In this document: piece by piece, positions 17,599 to 24,715 of the stretch
Layout of the letters: the number at the start of each line of letters is the position of its first letter
How positions within the stretch are numbered: position 1 is the stretch's first letter
Notes under the pieces: model-generated
What the model saw: only the letters and a program-made list of their open reading frames with translations
Database searches by the model: none
What the model was told of the DNA's origin: nothing
DNA from: an uncultured Prochlorococcus sp.
GTDB lineage: Bacteria > Cyanobacteriota > Cyanobacteriia > PCC-6307 > Cyanobiaceae
Assembly (NCBI GenBank): GCA_902600395.1
Contig: CACKJL010000003.1
Coordinates: 1-37,932 of the forward strand
Direction of reading: 5' to 3'
DNA length: 37,932 bases
Position numbers and translations under genes: made by a program

Positions 17599-17881
17599 TA
17601 TTATGTATGTAGTACAAATATGGTAACTAATTAAGGGTATTTTAAAAAGTATCAAATTTCATCTGTTAAGTGGAGCTATACGAATAGATCATGGTTTTGA
17701 AAATACTTCAAAATTGTCTTATTTATAAAAGATAAATTACCCAAAATATTCTTTTTAATTTTTCCAAATCTTTCGGTCATTTAAAATAATCTCTACTATA
17801 AGCTTCATAGCATTAATTAAATTGGGAGGCAATATCTAAATCTAGAGTTAAAATAGTTTAGAGATTTTAATAAATATCTAT

Positions 17882-18193
17882 ATGCAAAGGTATTTGATTT
17901 CCTACGAATTTACTGATGGCGAGGATCAAGAAGAAGGGGCAGAAATGCTAATTAATTGGTATGAATCAGGTGGTCCCCAAAACAGGCCTGAAAACTATGA
18001 GGTTCATTCTTGGATTTTTATGGTTCAAAATGGGATTGGACATTCTGTAGTGAGTGCAGATTCTCTTGAGACAATTTGGAAGCAATGGCACCCCTGGAGA
18101 AGGTTAATGGATATAAGTATTCAGCCGTGTATGGATCTTGATGAGACAGTCGGTTTATTCAAAAAACAAAAAATGAATACAAGGATAGTCTAA
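17882..18193 (+). CDS. DUF3303-like protein, 103 aa
   Basis: A compact ferredoxin-like domain of about 90 residues: starting strand (QRYLISYEFTDG), then a helix (EEGAEMLINWYESGGPQNRPENYEV), a strand pair (HSWIFMVQNGIGHSVVSADS) and a helix with WKQWHPWRRLMD. The pattern fits the small DUF3303 family, whose function is unknown. The 227 bases upstream carry no convincing gene. Single gene on the plus strand. Confidence 0.6.
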   Translation: MQRYLISYEFTDGEDQEEGAEMLINWYESGGPQNRPENYEVHSWIFMVQNGIGHSVVSADSLETIWKQWHPWRRLMDISIQPCMDLDETVGLFKKQKMNTRIV

Positions 18194-18286
18194 AAGTATT
18201 TGAATTCCAAATATAAATATCTTTTTAGTAGCACCTAATACTACATACATATCTCACTGCGTTAAAAAGGATAAGATTAATTTTCC

Positions 18287-18481
18287 ATGATGAATGATTC
18301 TTATCACATTTACTTCAAAGGAGAAATTCTTTTCAAGAATTTAAGTAAAGATGAATTTGAATTTGTTTGGGGAAAACTTTATACATCTTATATAAATGCC
18401 CTAAATAAAGAGCTAACCTACGAATTAATTAGCGAAAACAAAATTATGGAGCCTGCCTTGAACCTTGAGCCATCTTACTAA
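18287..18481 (+). CDS. 64-aa hypothetical protein ending LEPSY
   Basis: A small soluble protein with aromatic residues (YHIYFKGEILFKNLSKDEFEFVWGKLY). Two ATGs in tandem (18287 and 18290) could serve as start. No family recognised. It ends in LEPSY; the protein at 26705 ends in LKPSY, which may be a shared tail or chance. Confidence 0.5.
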   Translation: MMNDSYHIYFKGEILFKNLSKDEFEFVWGKLYTSYINALNKELTYELISENKIMEPALNLEPSY

Positions 18482-18501
18482 ATCAAGAACTAAATCCTAG
18501 A

Positions 18502-18744
18502 TTATGAATAAAACAAGAAAAGCTGTCTCTCTTTTATTTTGAGGTACTCTTTTTCTTCTTTAGTTATGTCTAAAGCAATTTTATTTGCCTCAATTTCAAC
18601 ATTCAAACTATAAGTTTCAAAGTTTTCCTCTCTTTTAAATAAGGCAACAATGCCAATATCTGTTATGAACCAAATAAAATGATCAGTTTCTCCAATTGGC
18701 TCTTCTTTTAAAGAATCAATAATCAAATCACAAGTTGAATCCAT
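18502..18744 (-). CDS. 80-aa hypothetical protein
   Basis: An acidic protein of mixed strand and helix (DHFIWFITDIGIVALFKREE, then LDITKEEKEYLKIKERQLF). No signal peptide or membrane segment and no family recognised. It lies 21 bases downstream of the 78-aa membrane protein gene on the same strand and could be co-transcribed with it. ATG start without a clear Shine-Dalgarno. Confidence 0.5.
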   Translation of the reverse strand: MDSTCDLIIDSLKEEPIGETDHFIWFITDIGIVALFKREENFETYSLNVEIEANKIALDITKEEKEYLKIKERQLFLFYS

Positions 18745-18765
18745 TTAATTAATCTGAGAGAGGGT

Positions 18766-19002
18766 TTAATTGCCCCCATTGCAATACCTTACGGCCTCAG
18801 AATTGGTGCCACCATCTTCAATTATTTCTGCAACACATTTATTAAAAAGTTTAGATTCCTTTTTTACTGAACAGAATCCAAAAGCGATTGCAGCTAAAGC
18901 TATTGCCGATACGAAACTAGAACCAAGTTGTATAAAACCATAGGCAAACATAATGTTTTTCTTTCCAGAACACTTTTTTGAATCCTTTTTTTCTTCTGTC
19001 AT
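18766..19002 (-). CDS. 78-aa membrane protein with cysteines
   Basis: A short Lys-rich N-terminus (EEKKDSKKCSGKK), one hydrophobic segment (IQLGSSFVSAIALAAIAFGF) and a C-terminal part with three cysteines (GFCSVKKE, NKCVAEII, VRYCNGG), which would be outside the membrane and could form disulphides. Family unknown. Probably one unit with the 80-aa gene downstream. Confidence 0.55.
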   Translation of the reverse strand: MTEEKKDSKKCSGKKNIMFAYGFIQLGSSFVSAIALAAIAFGFCSVKKESKLFNKCVAEIIEDGGTNSEAVRYCNGGN

Positions 19003-19150
19003 TTTAAATATTTAACTCATACAAACCTATTTGATTAATCTTGCGTTTGGGAATTGTTGCCATAGAGAAAACCGAATTAAACAATTTTTAATCAGCTATG
19101 ACAAAAATTAAAAATTTCAAGTTTAGATTGATTTTTCTTCACTTTAATTT

Positions 19151-19249
19151 TCAATTTGATACATCATGAAGAAAAAACTTTTTAAATTTTTTATCAACAT
19201 CAGCTTCTGGTATAGAAAATTTATCTTTTTTAAAAAGTAATGATCCCAT
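19151..19249 (-). CDS. possible 32-aa microprotein
   Basis: An ATG-started frame with a charged, coding-like composition (MGSLLFKKDKFSIPEADVDK, then KFKKFFLHDVSN). No ribosome site and no family recognised. It lies inside a 430-base stretch otherwise without genes, upstream of the DnaA-box-like cluster. Listed because its amino-acid use resembles real small proteins in this window. Confidence 0.3.
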   Translation of the reverse strand: MGSLLFKKDKFSIPEADVDKKFKKFFLHDVSN

Positions 19250-19362
19250 AGTTATAACAAGAGATTATGTTACTTTTTAAACTATATTTTATTTTTTTTG
19301 ATGAAGTATTAATACTTAAAAATTTTTCCAGAAAAGCTTGTTTTGATAATGCTCCCGAAGAG

Positions 19363-19474
19363 TTATCCACTTTTTAAGCGTTTTTCAACAGGGTTTTCCA
19401 CAAGATGTTGATTAAATTTGAATTTCTATGTGCAAAATAAAATATTATCTTCTTTTAAGAAAAAACTATCCACA
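19363..19474 (+). promoter_or_regulatory. cluster of DnaA-box-like 9-mers
   Basis: Four sites on the same strand resemble the TTATCCACA/TTTTCCACA DnaA box: TTATCCACT (19363), TTTTCAACA (19382), TTTTCCACA (19394, an exact match to the form used in cyanobacteria) and CTATCCACA (19466). They span 112 bases of very A/T-rich sequence with no convincing gene. No dnaA, dnaN or gidA lies nearby, so this need not be the origin; a DnaA titration or regulatory site is also possible. Confidence 0.4.
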
Positions 19475-19535
19475 AATTTTTTTTGGGATCACTATGATCT
19501 CAAATGTCTTTCAAATAATTTTAAGAACAAATCTT

Positions 19536-19661
19536 ATGAATCTAAATGAGACAAAAAAGGGTTTAAACCCCGAAATCAAAAAAGAGTTGGAAAAATCTAA
19601 GCTCAAAGTTCTCACTAATGAAAATGATTTTTTAGTAAAAAACCTCAAAAAGGCTGGATGA
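19536..19661 (+). CDS. 41-aa charged microprotein
   Basis: A short Lys/Glu-rich helical protein (NETKKGLNPEIKKELEKSKL) ending LVKNLKKAG. The open frame extends upstream to 19428, but that part covers a DnaA-box-like site and encodes an unlikely hydrophobic/basic stretch, so the ATG at 19536 is preferred. Its ending resembles that of the 57-aa protein at 23462 (ENERLVNSLKKSG), suggesting the two are paralogues. Confidence 0.45.
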   Translation: MNLNETKKGLNPEIKKELEKSKLKVLTNENDFLVKNLKKAG

Positions 19662-19948
19662 TTTATTAGAGCTAAAAAATTTTTTAAACAACAAAATTTT
19701 CAAAAATTCTTTTCTAGAACGAAATAATGATTTTTCGAATGATCAACCAAAATTTTTAATTTGCCAAATATAAAATTTCTATTAAATATACATATTAATA
19801 CTCTTTTTACCAAACATATAAAACAAATCCTAGTTATATTGTTCGAATCTCAGTAAGAGATCAGATTAGAAATATTATCGGGAAATTCAAACTTTTTAAT
19901 TCATTAAAGATACTATTTCCTGTATTCCCACAATAGTTTCAATAAAAG

Positions 19949-20200
19949 ATGAATATTCAAGAACTTAAAGTCAACTACAAAAAGCTTTTAAACAAAGCTG
20001 CCAAGGCAAACGGTCGTAAAGAAACTGTTTCTTACTTAAACCGTGCTGCTAAAATTAAATCAAAAATCTATTCAAACACTAAAGTAAATTGTTTTAGATG
20101 TAATGGAGCAGGTTTTCTAAGAATTTCTTTAGATGAGACTAAGACATGTCTATCTTGCTATGGGAAGGGGTTTTTGATTAAAGAAATTCAGCAGGTTTAA
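19949..20200 (+). CDS. small DnaJ-type zinc-finger protein, 83 aa
   Basis: A basic helical N-terminus (about 1-45, NYKKLLNKAAKANGRKETVS) is followed by two CxxCxGxG-like zinc-binding half-sites: CFRCNGAGF (about 48-56) and CLSCYGKGF (about 67-75). This is the arrangement of one zinc module of the DnaJ cysteine-rich domain, without any J-domain. Likely a small zinc-binding, thiol-active or RNA/protein-binding factor. The exact partner is unknown. Confidence 0.65.
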   Translation: MNIQELKVNYKKLLNKAAKANGRKETVSYLNRAAKIKSKIYSNTKVNCFRCNGAGFLRISLDETKTCLSCYGKGFLIKEIQQV

Positions 20201-20214
20201 AAATTTGATTGTTC

Positions 20215-20370
20215 ATGAAAGATCTTATTCAAGCTCATAAAAAATTAATTAAAACAGTAAAAGAACAAATGGGATTTTCTGATTATGGGATGTACTGGTT
20301 GGCTTTCCTGGAAGGTGGTTTAACTATATGGTTACTGGATAGAATATTTTTCCATTGGTTGAAGTTTTAA
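20215..20370 (+). CDS. 51-aa small membrane-associated protein
   Basis: ATG start 14 bases after the stop of the zinc-finger gene. A basic helical N-terminus (KDLIQAHKKLIKTVKEQ) is followed by an aromatic hydrophobic segment (YWLAFLEGGLTIWLLDRIFF) that would lie in or on the membrane. No family recognised. Position and spacing suggest co-transcription with the zinc-finger gene. Confidence 0.5.
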   Translation: MKDLIQAHKKLIKTVKEQMGFSDYGMYWLAFLEGGLTIWLLDRIFFHWLKF

Positions 20371-20461
20371 TTTTTATTTATGATAAAAAAATTCTGCGGG
20401 TATTAAATAAATTAATTTATCGAAACCATTTAAAAAGTTGTAGCATAGTAAAAAAACCAAT

Positions 20462-20689
20462 ATGCAACTACTGGGATTAATTCTTCTTCTAGCGAGTAGC
20501 TGGTACTTATGGAAATTAACATCAAACTTTCTTGATGAACCAACAAAAAAAGAGCTGTCTAATAGTTTTAATAACCTTAAAAATAAATTCTCTGAGGGGA
20601 AACAAAACTTTTCTAAAGCAAAAATAAGCGAAGCTTGGGAAAAGTACAAAGAAGAAGGTGGTGCCTTATCTAATAAAGAAAAAAGCTAG
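20462..20689 (+). CDS. 75-aa membrane-anchored protein, first of a touching run
   Basis: One N-terminal hydrophobic helix (LLGLILLLASSWYLWKLT) and a long, charged, cytoplasmic amphipathic tail (about 25-75: KKELSNSFNNLKNKFSEGKQ and following). It resembles small membrane proteins that tether or recruit a partner. Its TAG stop shares a base with the GTG start of the next gene. It opens a run of four small membrane genes that end at a strong terminator (21168-21202). Confidence 0.6.
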   Translation: MQLLGLILLLASSWYLWKLTSNFLDEPTKKELSNSFNNLKNKFSEGKQNFSKAKISEAWEKYKEEGGALSNKEKS

Positions 20690-20943
20690 TGGACTTTTTT
20701 ATTATTACAGGTCTTACTAAAGATATTTCTAGAATTGATCTAATTGGTATTTTGATTGGTCATTTAATCTTTGGTGTTGCCGTGACACAGCTTTTAGATT
20801 GGACATGGTTAAAGAATCTTATGAGTGAAGAAGATAAAACAAGGATGCTTAAAAGTTATACATGGAAAGACTTATTAGTAGATGGAGCAATTGTTACGGT
20901 TGTTCTAGGAATAATCTTTTTGATAATTAGCATTTTTCTATAA
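20689..20943 (+). CDS. 84-aa two-helix membrane protein
   Basis: Starts with GTG overlapping the previous stop by one base (TAGTG). Two hydrophobic segments (about 18-37, LIGILIGHLIFGVAVTQLL, and about 66-84, GAIVTVVLGIIFLIISIFL) flank a polar loop with SEEDKTRMLKSYTWKDLL. No family recognised. The stop is followed at once by the ATG of the next 29-aa ORF (TAAATG). Confidence 0.6.
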   Translation: MDFFIITGLTKDISRIDLIGILIGHLIFGVAVTQLLDWTWLKNLMSEEDKTRMLKSYTWKDLLVDGAIVTVVLGIIFLIISIFL

Positions 20944-21033
20944 ATGAACGTAACTTACAACCTTTTAGTTTTTTTAATGATATCAATTGTGATTTTCACT
21001 CAAATAATCAATTCATCCGATAAATCAAAATAA
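20944..21033 (+). CDS. 29-aa single-helix membrane peptide
   Basis: Begins on the base after the stop of the previous gene and ends on the base before the next ATG. It is essentially one transmembrane helix (YNLLVFLMISIVIFTQII) with a polar tail (NSSDKSK). It has the size of one-helix subunits of photosynthetic complexes, but I do not recognise it. The zero-gap placement on both sides is the main argument that it is real. Confidence 0.5.
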   Translation: MNVTYNLLVFLMISIVIFTQIINSSDKSK

Positions 21034-21135
21034 ATGACCGAAGTAACTAGCAACTCCTCAACTGGATGGTACTTAATCGCTTTGATAAGCACTTTATCTT
21101 TTTTAGCCTTAATTTACTTCGGCCAAAAAAGATAG
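21034..21135 (+). CDS. 33-aa single-helix membrane peptide
   Basis: Starts directly after the stop of the 29-aa ORF (TAAATG). A polar N-terminus (TEVTSNSSTG) is followed by one helix (WYLIALISTLSFLALIYF) and a basic end (GQKR), which predicts an N-out orientation. Last gene of the four-gene run; a 12-bp-stem terminator follows 32 bases later. Function unknown. Confidence 0.5.
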   Translation: MTEVTSNSSTGWYLIALISTLSFLALIYFGQKR

Positions 21136-21167
21136 AGTAAATTTTGAAAGACTATTTAAATTCATAA

Positions 21168-21202
21168 AAAAGCTCTGCAACTTCATGAGATGCAGAGCTT
21201 TT
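21168..21202. terminator. bidirectional terminator between convergent small genes
   Basis: AAAAGCTCTGCA (21168-21179) and its exact reverse complement TGCAGAGCTTTT (21191-21202) form a 12-bp stem with an 11-base loop. The A/T arm ends give a U-rich 3' end on either strand. It sits between the plus-strand microprotein run ending at 21135 and the minus-strand 40-aa ORF ending at 21221, and probably serves both. Confidence 0.8.
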
Positions 21203-21220
21203 AATTATTAAGTAACTGAT

Positions 21221-21343
21221 TTATATAAATCTGTTGATTATAAAACCTTTTTTCTTAATCAAAGAAAAAGAGACCGATGAATGTGATGAAGATACTGAAT
21301 TCACGGCCCCTTTAATAACCGCATTTTTCGGTAGATACGACAA
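21221..21343 (-). CDS. 40-aa microprotein with a very strong ribosome site
   Basis: TTG-started, preceded by AAAGGAGGTGA, which is close to a full-length complement of the 16S rRNA 3' end at ideal spacing (seven bases from GGAGG). The peptide has a Ser-rich centre (GAVNSVSSSHSSVSFSL) and a basic C-terminus (IKKKGFIINRFI). No membrane helix and no family recognised. A terminator lies 18 bases past its stop. The strong ribosome site and the terminator argue for a real, well-expressed gene despite the small size and the TTG. Confidence 0.5.
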   Translation of the reverse strand: MSYLPKNAVIKGAVNSVSSSHSSVSFSLIKKKGFIINRFI

Positions 21344-21347
21344 TGAA

Positions 21348-21358
21348 TCACCTCCTTT
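21348..21358 (-). promoter_or_regulatory. near-perfect Shine-Dalgarno deciding a TTG start
   Basis: On the minus strand this reads AAAGGAGGTGA. It pairs with the anti-Shine-Dalgarno over about ten bases, while most genes in this window have weak or no ribosome site. It supports TTG at 21343 as a start codon. Confidence 0.6.
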
Positions 21359-21475
21359 ACTAATGTTTCTTCAAAGATAACCAAAAGAATGAAACAAGGA
21401 AAGAAATTCGTTAAAAATTTAAAATTTTTTTAACAAATTAAAGATATAAATCTCTTCAATATAAATGTATTGATA

Positions 21476-22141
21476 TTACCAAGGCAAAACTTCTCCGTTG
21501 GCATGCCAAAACGTACCCGAGTTATCATAATTTAAAGAATCAATACGTTTTAAAAGGCCATTTGCTGATTCTTCAGGACTAATTCCATTTCTTGTAAAGC
21601 CAGTCATTCTTGTACTCACTAACCCAGGATGCAAAATAGCTACATATATATCTTCCCTTGATAAGTCTATGGAAAGTGATTTTGCTGCCATGGACAAAGC
21701 GACCTTAGACATCCTGTAACCATAAGAACTTCCTGATGTATTATCTTCAATAGATCCCATTCTACTTGTGATAAAAGCAACTTTAGAAGATCTTTTTAAA
21801 AGATGTTTAAGTGATTTAGTCATACATATTGGGCTCAATGCATTGACTTCAAATTGACGCAAAATACTTTTCTTTTCTAAGTTTTCGAAAGAATTAAATT
21901 CATAAATTCCTGCATTATGAATTAAGCAATCTAAATTAACTCCAGATAATTTTTTACCCAAATTTGTTATCGACTCATCAGAAGAAATTTCTACATTCTC
22001 TTCAACTCTCACTCCTAAATCTCTAAGTTCTTTTGAAGCTTTCCTACACGTTGCAATTACGTTATCTCCCCTCTTATGAATTTGCCTACATAGTTCTAAT
22101 CCAATACCCCTGTTTGATCCTGTAATTAAATAAGTCGGCAT
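21476..22141 (-). CDS. short-chain dehydrogenase/reductase
   Basis: 221 residues with the classical SDR features: NAD(P)-binding TGSNRGIG (7-14), HNAGIYE after the fourth strand, a catalytic serine region (FITSRMGSI) and the YRMSK catalytic Tyr/Lys pair within SSYGYRMSKVAL. The following HPGLVSTRMTG is typical. The overall pattern (SNRGIGLELCRQ, MGSIEDNTSGSSYGYRMSK) resembles C-factor/CsgA-like SDRs. Substrate unknown. Basic residues at the end of strand 2 (ATCRKASK) suggest NADP(H). Monocistronic. Confidence 0.88.
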   Translation of the reverse strand: MPTYLITGSNRGIGLELCRQIHKRGDNVIATCRKASKELRDLGVRVEENVEISSDESITNLGKKLSGVNLDCLIHNAGIYEFNSFENLEKKSILRQFEVNALSPICMTKSLKHLLKRSSKVAFITSRMGSIEDNTSGSSYGYRMSKVALSMAAKSLSIDLSREDIYVAILHPGLVSTRMTGFTRNGISPEESANGLLKRIDSLNYDNSGTFWHANGEVLPW

Positions 22142-22311
22142 CTTTAAAATAAAAATAAAAAATTAATCTAAATCCAAATATAAAAAAAAAACTAGAAAAA
22201 GAAAAAATTTATAAAATCCCTTATGAGATTTGTTAAGGTTGTAGTAATTTCTGGTATAAAACAAGAATTTATAAAGAAAGAAAAGATATTTTTATCATCA
22301 AAATTTAATGT

Positions 22312-22518
22312 ATGGAAATTTTCAATCAAGAATTTGTACAAGAGATTATTAGGTTAACGTGGAGAAATCCTGCTTTTATGGCTGTAGCTATTGCATTAGT
22401 CTGGCTTATACCACAATTATTTATCAGAAAAATAATGACAAAAAAATATGAACAAAGAAAAATAGAAATTCAGAAAAATAAAATTCAGAAGCTTTACCCA
22501 AGCAATACTCCTAAATAA
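22312..22518 (+). CDS. 68-aa membrane protein with basic tail
   Basis: A short polar N-terminus, one hydrophobic helix (PAFMAVAIALVWLIPQLFI) and a strongly basic, helical C-terminal tail (about 38-68, KKYEQRKIEIQKNKIQK), which would face the cytoplasm. No family recognised. ATG start. A 170-base gap separates it from the divergent SDR gene. Confidence 0.55.
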   Translation: MEIFNQEFVQEIIRLTWRNPAFMAVAIALVWLIPQLFIRKIMTKKYEQRKIEIQKNKIQKLYPSNTPK

Positions 22519-22579
22519 TATTTTTATTTATAAGATAATCTAATGAATCTAAAGAATACTTTTCGCATCTAAGTAAAAT

Positions 22580-22750
22580 ATGACCTACAAAATAATTAGA
22601 ATTGATGGGAAAGATGACAAATTAACCGTTCAAAGTTTTGATAAGTATTCAGAAGCGTACGATTTGTTAGAGGAACTTTATGGAGATTTATGTTGTTCAG
22701 ATGCTGATTATGGAGATATAACCTATTACGATATTGTGAGAAATAATTAA
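22580..22750 (+). CDS. 56-aa acidic protein
   Basis: ATG-started. A small acidic domain of strands and one helix (YKIIRIDGKDDKLTVQSFDK, then YSEAYDLLEELYG) with adjacent cysteines (LCCSDADYGD) and a tyrosine-rich end. The Cys-Cys plus several Asp residues could bind a metal, but this is speculative. It ends eight bases before the next ORF, so the two are probably co-transcribed. Confidence 0.5.
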   Translation: MTYKIIRIDGKDDKLTVQSFDKYSEAYDLLEELYGDLCCSDADYGDITYYDIVRNN

Positions 22751-22758
22751 AAATATTA

Positions 22759-22968
22759 ATGGAGAATAAAAAATGGGCTCCCTCCCAACAAGAAAATTTA
22801 GGGGTAATAACGAGCGTTTATGAATTAATTAAAGAAGAACTTTCAGAACTTCAAAAAGAAACTGGATGTCCCGATTCATTTATTTATGATTTTATTGGCA
22901 AAATTCAGAATGAATGGCATCCTAAATCTTGCCACTCCATAGTTAGAAGTAAAAAAAGGAAAAATTAG
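22759..22968 (+). CDS. 69-aa helical protein, paralogue of 24716-24898
   Basis: Mainly helical and soluble. The segment VYELIKEELSELQKETG, followed 17 residues later by NEW, aligns with AYEEIKNICINLQKDT...NEW in the protein at 24716, suggesting a small paralogous family in this region. Basic C-terminus (VRSKKRKN) and one cysteine pair spread through the second half. Function unknown. Confidence 0.5.
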   Translation: MENKKWAPSQQENLGVITSVYELIKEELSELQKETGCPDSFIYDFIGKIQNEWHPKSCHSIVRSKKRKN

Positions 22969-23038
22969 AAAATATTAAATATTCAACTCAAATTTATAAA
23001 ACTTCTTTAATATAGTTAGAATTTAAAAATATTAAAGC

Positions 23039-23125
23039 ATGATTATTAGAATACTTGGTATCGTACTTATCCTTGGTACGATTGCTTATTATAGTTTAGC
23101 TTTGACTGGGCAAAGCAACCTTTAG
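23039..23125 (+). CDS. 28-aa single-helix membrane peptide
   Basis: ATG-started and nearly all hydrophobic (IIRILGIVLILGTIAYYSLA) with a short polar end (LTGQSNL). Size and composition are like one-helix subunits of membrane complexes. It lies 24 bases before the Trp-rich protein gene. No clear ribosome site. Confidence 0.4.
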   Translation: MIIRILGIVLILGTIAYYSLALTGQSNL

Positions 23126-23149
23126 TTTTTTCAACTTTTAAAAGTTCTC

Positions 23150-23362
23150 ATGAAATGGCCTCCTACTCTTTGTTGGACAGCACCAAAAACTATTAATGGT
23201 AATAGGCATTTTCAAGTTAAAGCTTATGGCGGTAAAAATGAAGATAGATGGGTTGATATTTTTCCTACCAAAAACAAAAAAGATATTAAAAGGATCCTAT
23301 GGGCAAAACTAAAATCAGAATGGACTTCTGGATGGTTAAGGCTACCAAAAGATAAAGATTAA
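23150..23362 (+). CDS. tryptophan-rich TIGR02450-like protein, 70 aa
   Basis: Six tryptophans in 70 residues and the layout of the TIGR02450 family: an N-terminal W-containing segment (KWPPTLCWTAPKTINGNRHF), a central strand (QVKAYGGKNEDRWVDIFPT) and an ending with LKSEWTSGWLRLPK. Members are short and of unknown function. ATG start. The context is other microproteins. Confidence 0.55.
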   Translation: MKWPPTLCWTAPKTINGNRHFQVKAYGGKNEDRWVDIFPTKNKKDIKRILWAKLKSEWTSGWLRLPKDKD

Positions 23363-23461
23363 TTTATCTATGTAAACAAATATTATTAACCAGAAAAATG
23401 TAAAAAATAATACCTAATACAAAAAAAATAACTTCTAAAATTTTTTAAATTGCTGTTTAAT

Positions 23462-23635
23462 ATGAAGCCAGAACCGAAGAAAAAACTCCCTAATAAAAAA
23501 GTTATAAGTTCAGCAAAATTTGAGGCTAAAGAACAATTCACAAAATCTGCATTAGAAAATTTAAAAACAGAAAATGAAAGGCTTGTTAATTCACTAAAAA
23601 AATCTGGGGAAATTAAAGAATCAAAAAGAAAATAG
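23462..23635 (+). CDS. 57-aa charged helical protein, paralogue of 19536-19661
   Basis: Lys/Glu-rich, with about 40 residues of helix ending ENERLVNSLKKSGE. The ending resembles that of the 41-aa protein at 19536 (ENDFLVKNLKKAG). The frame is open from a TTG at 23450, but the ATG at 23462 gives a more natural N-terminus (MKPEPKKKLPNKK). Function unknown. Confidence 0.45.
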   Translation: MKPEPKKKLPNKKVISSAKFEAKEQFTKSALENLKTENERLVNSLKKSGEIKESKRK

Positions 23636-23686
23636 AATTACAGTATTAAAAATTTTTTATTATTATATTATTTTATAGATTGAGAA

Positions 23687-23806
23687 ATGATTGAAAAAAT
23701 CTCCTTAGCAAATTCTCATTTACCTCAACTTATTGGGTTCGTACTCATGTCAATTGGTTATACGTTAGGCAATAAATTTTACCTTCCTGAAATTAAACAA
23801 AAATAA
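23687..23806 (+). CDS. 39-aa small membrane protein
   Basis: ATG-started. One moderately hydrophobic helix (PQLIGFVLMSIGYTLGN) and a basic tail (EIKQK). A typical one-helix microprotein of this region. No family recognised and no clear ribosome site. Confidence 0.4.
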   Translation: MIEKISLANSHLPQLIGFVLMSIGYTLGNKFYLPEIKQK

Positions 23807-24156
23807 TAATTTTTAGAAATTAAATATATCTTAAATAAATCATGTTAAATATATATTCCTATTAAAATTTAATAGATTTTCTGATTTGGCGAAACAAATT
23901 TTAAAAATTTTCTGCTATTTAATTAAGATAAGTCATAGGATATAAAAGACACATAAATGTAACACTTTAGTCTTTAAAAGTGTGAAATCCAAAGAAAAAG
24001 TAAGGATTCATACTAATTTTTTTTAAATATGTTACATTCATTAATAATTCAAGTTAAGGTTTCCTCTGTCAATAAAGCAGAAATAAGGAAATGTTTGATA
24101 CATACAAATGTCATTTACTCTTTGGCTTACTAATTGAACACATATGAAATATAAAA
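23807..24156. other. 350-base gene-free stretch upstream of the Hli gene
   Basis: No coding frame is convincing here. A 7-bp hairpin is present (ACACTTT at 23962-23968 with AAAGTGT at 23977-23983). A weaker, interrupted one lies at 24060-24091 (TTTCCTCTG with CAGA and GGAAA). This long leader could hold the regulatory region of the stress-induced Hli gene or a small RNA. Nothing more specific is visible. Confidence 0.3.
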
Positions 24157-24411
24157 ATGGATGCTCTTACTAGTTTTATAGTTGTTATCACCGCAATTAC
24201 TATTCAATTCTCCTTATATGCCTTCAAAAGGCTACAGGAACCGCTAGAACCAAATTATTTGATAGATAAAAATTCAAAAAAAATTAAAAACTACGTGGGT
24301 AAATTTTGGAAAAATGCCGAAACAACAAATGGGAGATTAGCTATGATTGGTTTTTTAGCTTTAATAATAAACTACGGTTTTTTTGGGTGGATAATACCTG
24401 GTTTTATTTAA
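24157..24411 (+). CDS. high-light-inducible protein (Hli, CAB-like)
   Basis: 84 residues with the chlorophyll-binding helix motif of the light-harvesting-like superfamily: AETTNGRLAMIGFLALIINYG (about 53-73, key residues E, N, G, R and the MIGF core). An extra N-terminal hydrophobic segment (SFIVVITAITIQFSLYAF) is unusual for the shortest Hli proteins but occurs in longer variants. Hli proteins bind chlorophyll and carotenoid in thylakoids and protect photosystems under high light, nitrogen stress or phage infection. The gene is preceded by a 350-base leader. Confidence 0.88.
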   Translation: MDALTSFIVVITAITIQFSLYAFKRLQEPLEPNYLIDKNSKKIKNYVGKFWKNAETTNGRLAMIGFLALIINYGFFGWIIPGFI

Positions 24412-24511
24412 ACTATCAGTACATAAAAGTCTTAAAGAAAAGATAAAATCTCTCGTTCAAAACAAAATCTCCTTTTTAAAAAAAAATTTTTTATTATAAA
24501 CAAAAACGCAA

Positions 24512-24709
24512 TTGAGTAATTCTGATTTTGATAAACATGGATTAGACAGCTATGGAATACATTGGCTTCAATATGCTGCTTTTGCTGTCTCTGGTTTTGC
24601 TATATTTACAACCTGGGCATTTTTTTATGATGAAAGATTCCACAACTTTGTAATGAATATTTTTAGATTTATTAACTGCAGTGGGTTCAACTGTAATGGA
24701 GCATTTTAA
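24512..24709 (+). CDS. 65-aa membrane protein
   Basis: Starts at a TTG (SNSDFDKHGLDSYG) with no ATG available before the hydrophobic segment (WLQYAAFAVSGFAIFTTWAFF, about 18-38). The C-terminus has two cysteines (INCSGFNCNGAF). Family unknown. It ends six bases before the next gene, so co-transcription is likely. Confidence 0.5.
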   Translation: MSNSDFDKHGLDSYGIHWLQYAAFAVSGFAIFTTWAFFYDERFHNFVMNIFRFINCSGFNCNGAF

Positions 24710-24715
24710 AATTCT

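Noticed and set aside
17676..17780. 34-codon minus-strand ORF in the gap before 17882
   Set aside because: No ribosome site, low-complexity A/T-rich composition, and no junction with a neighbour. The gap otherwise shows nothing.
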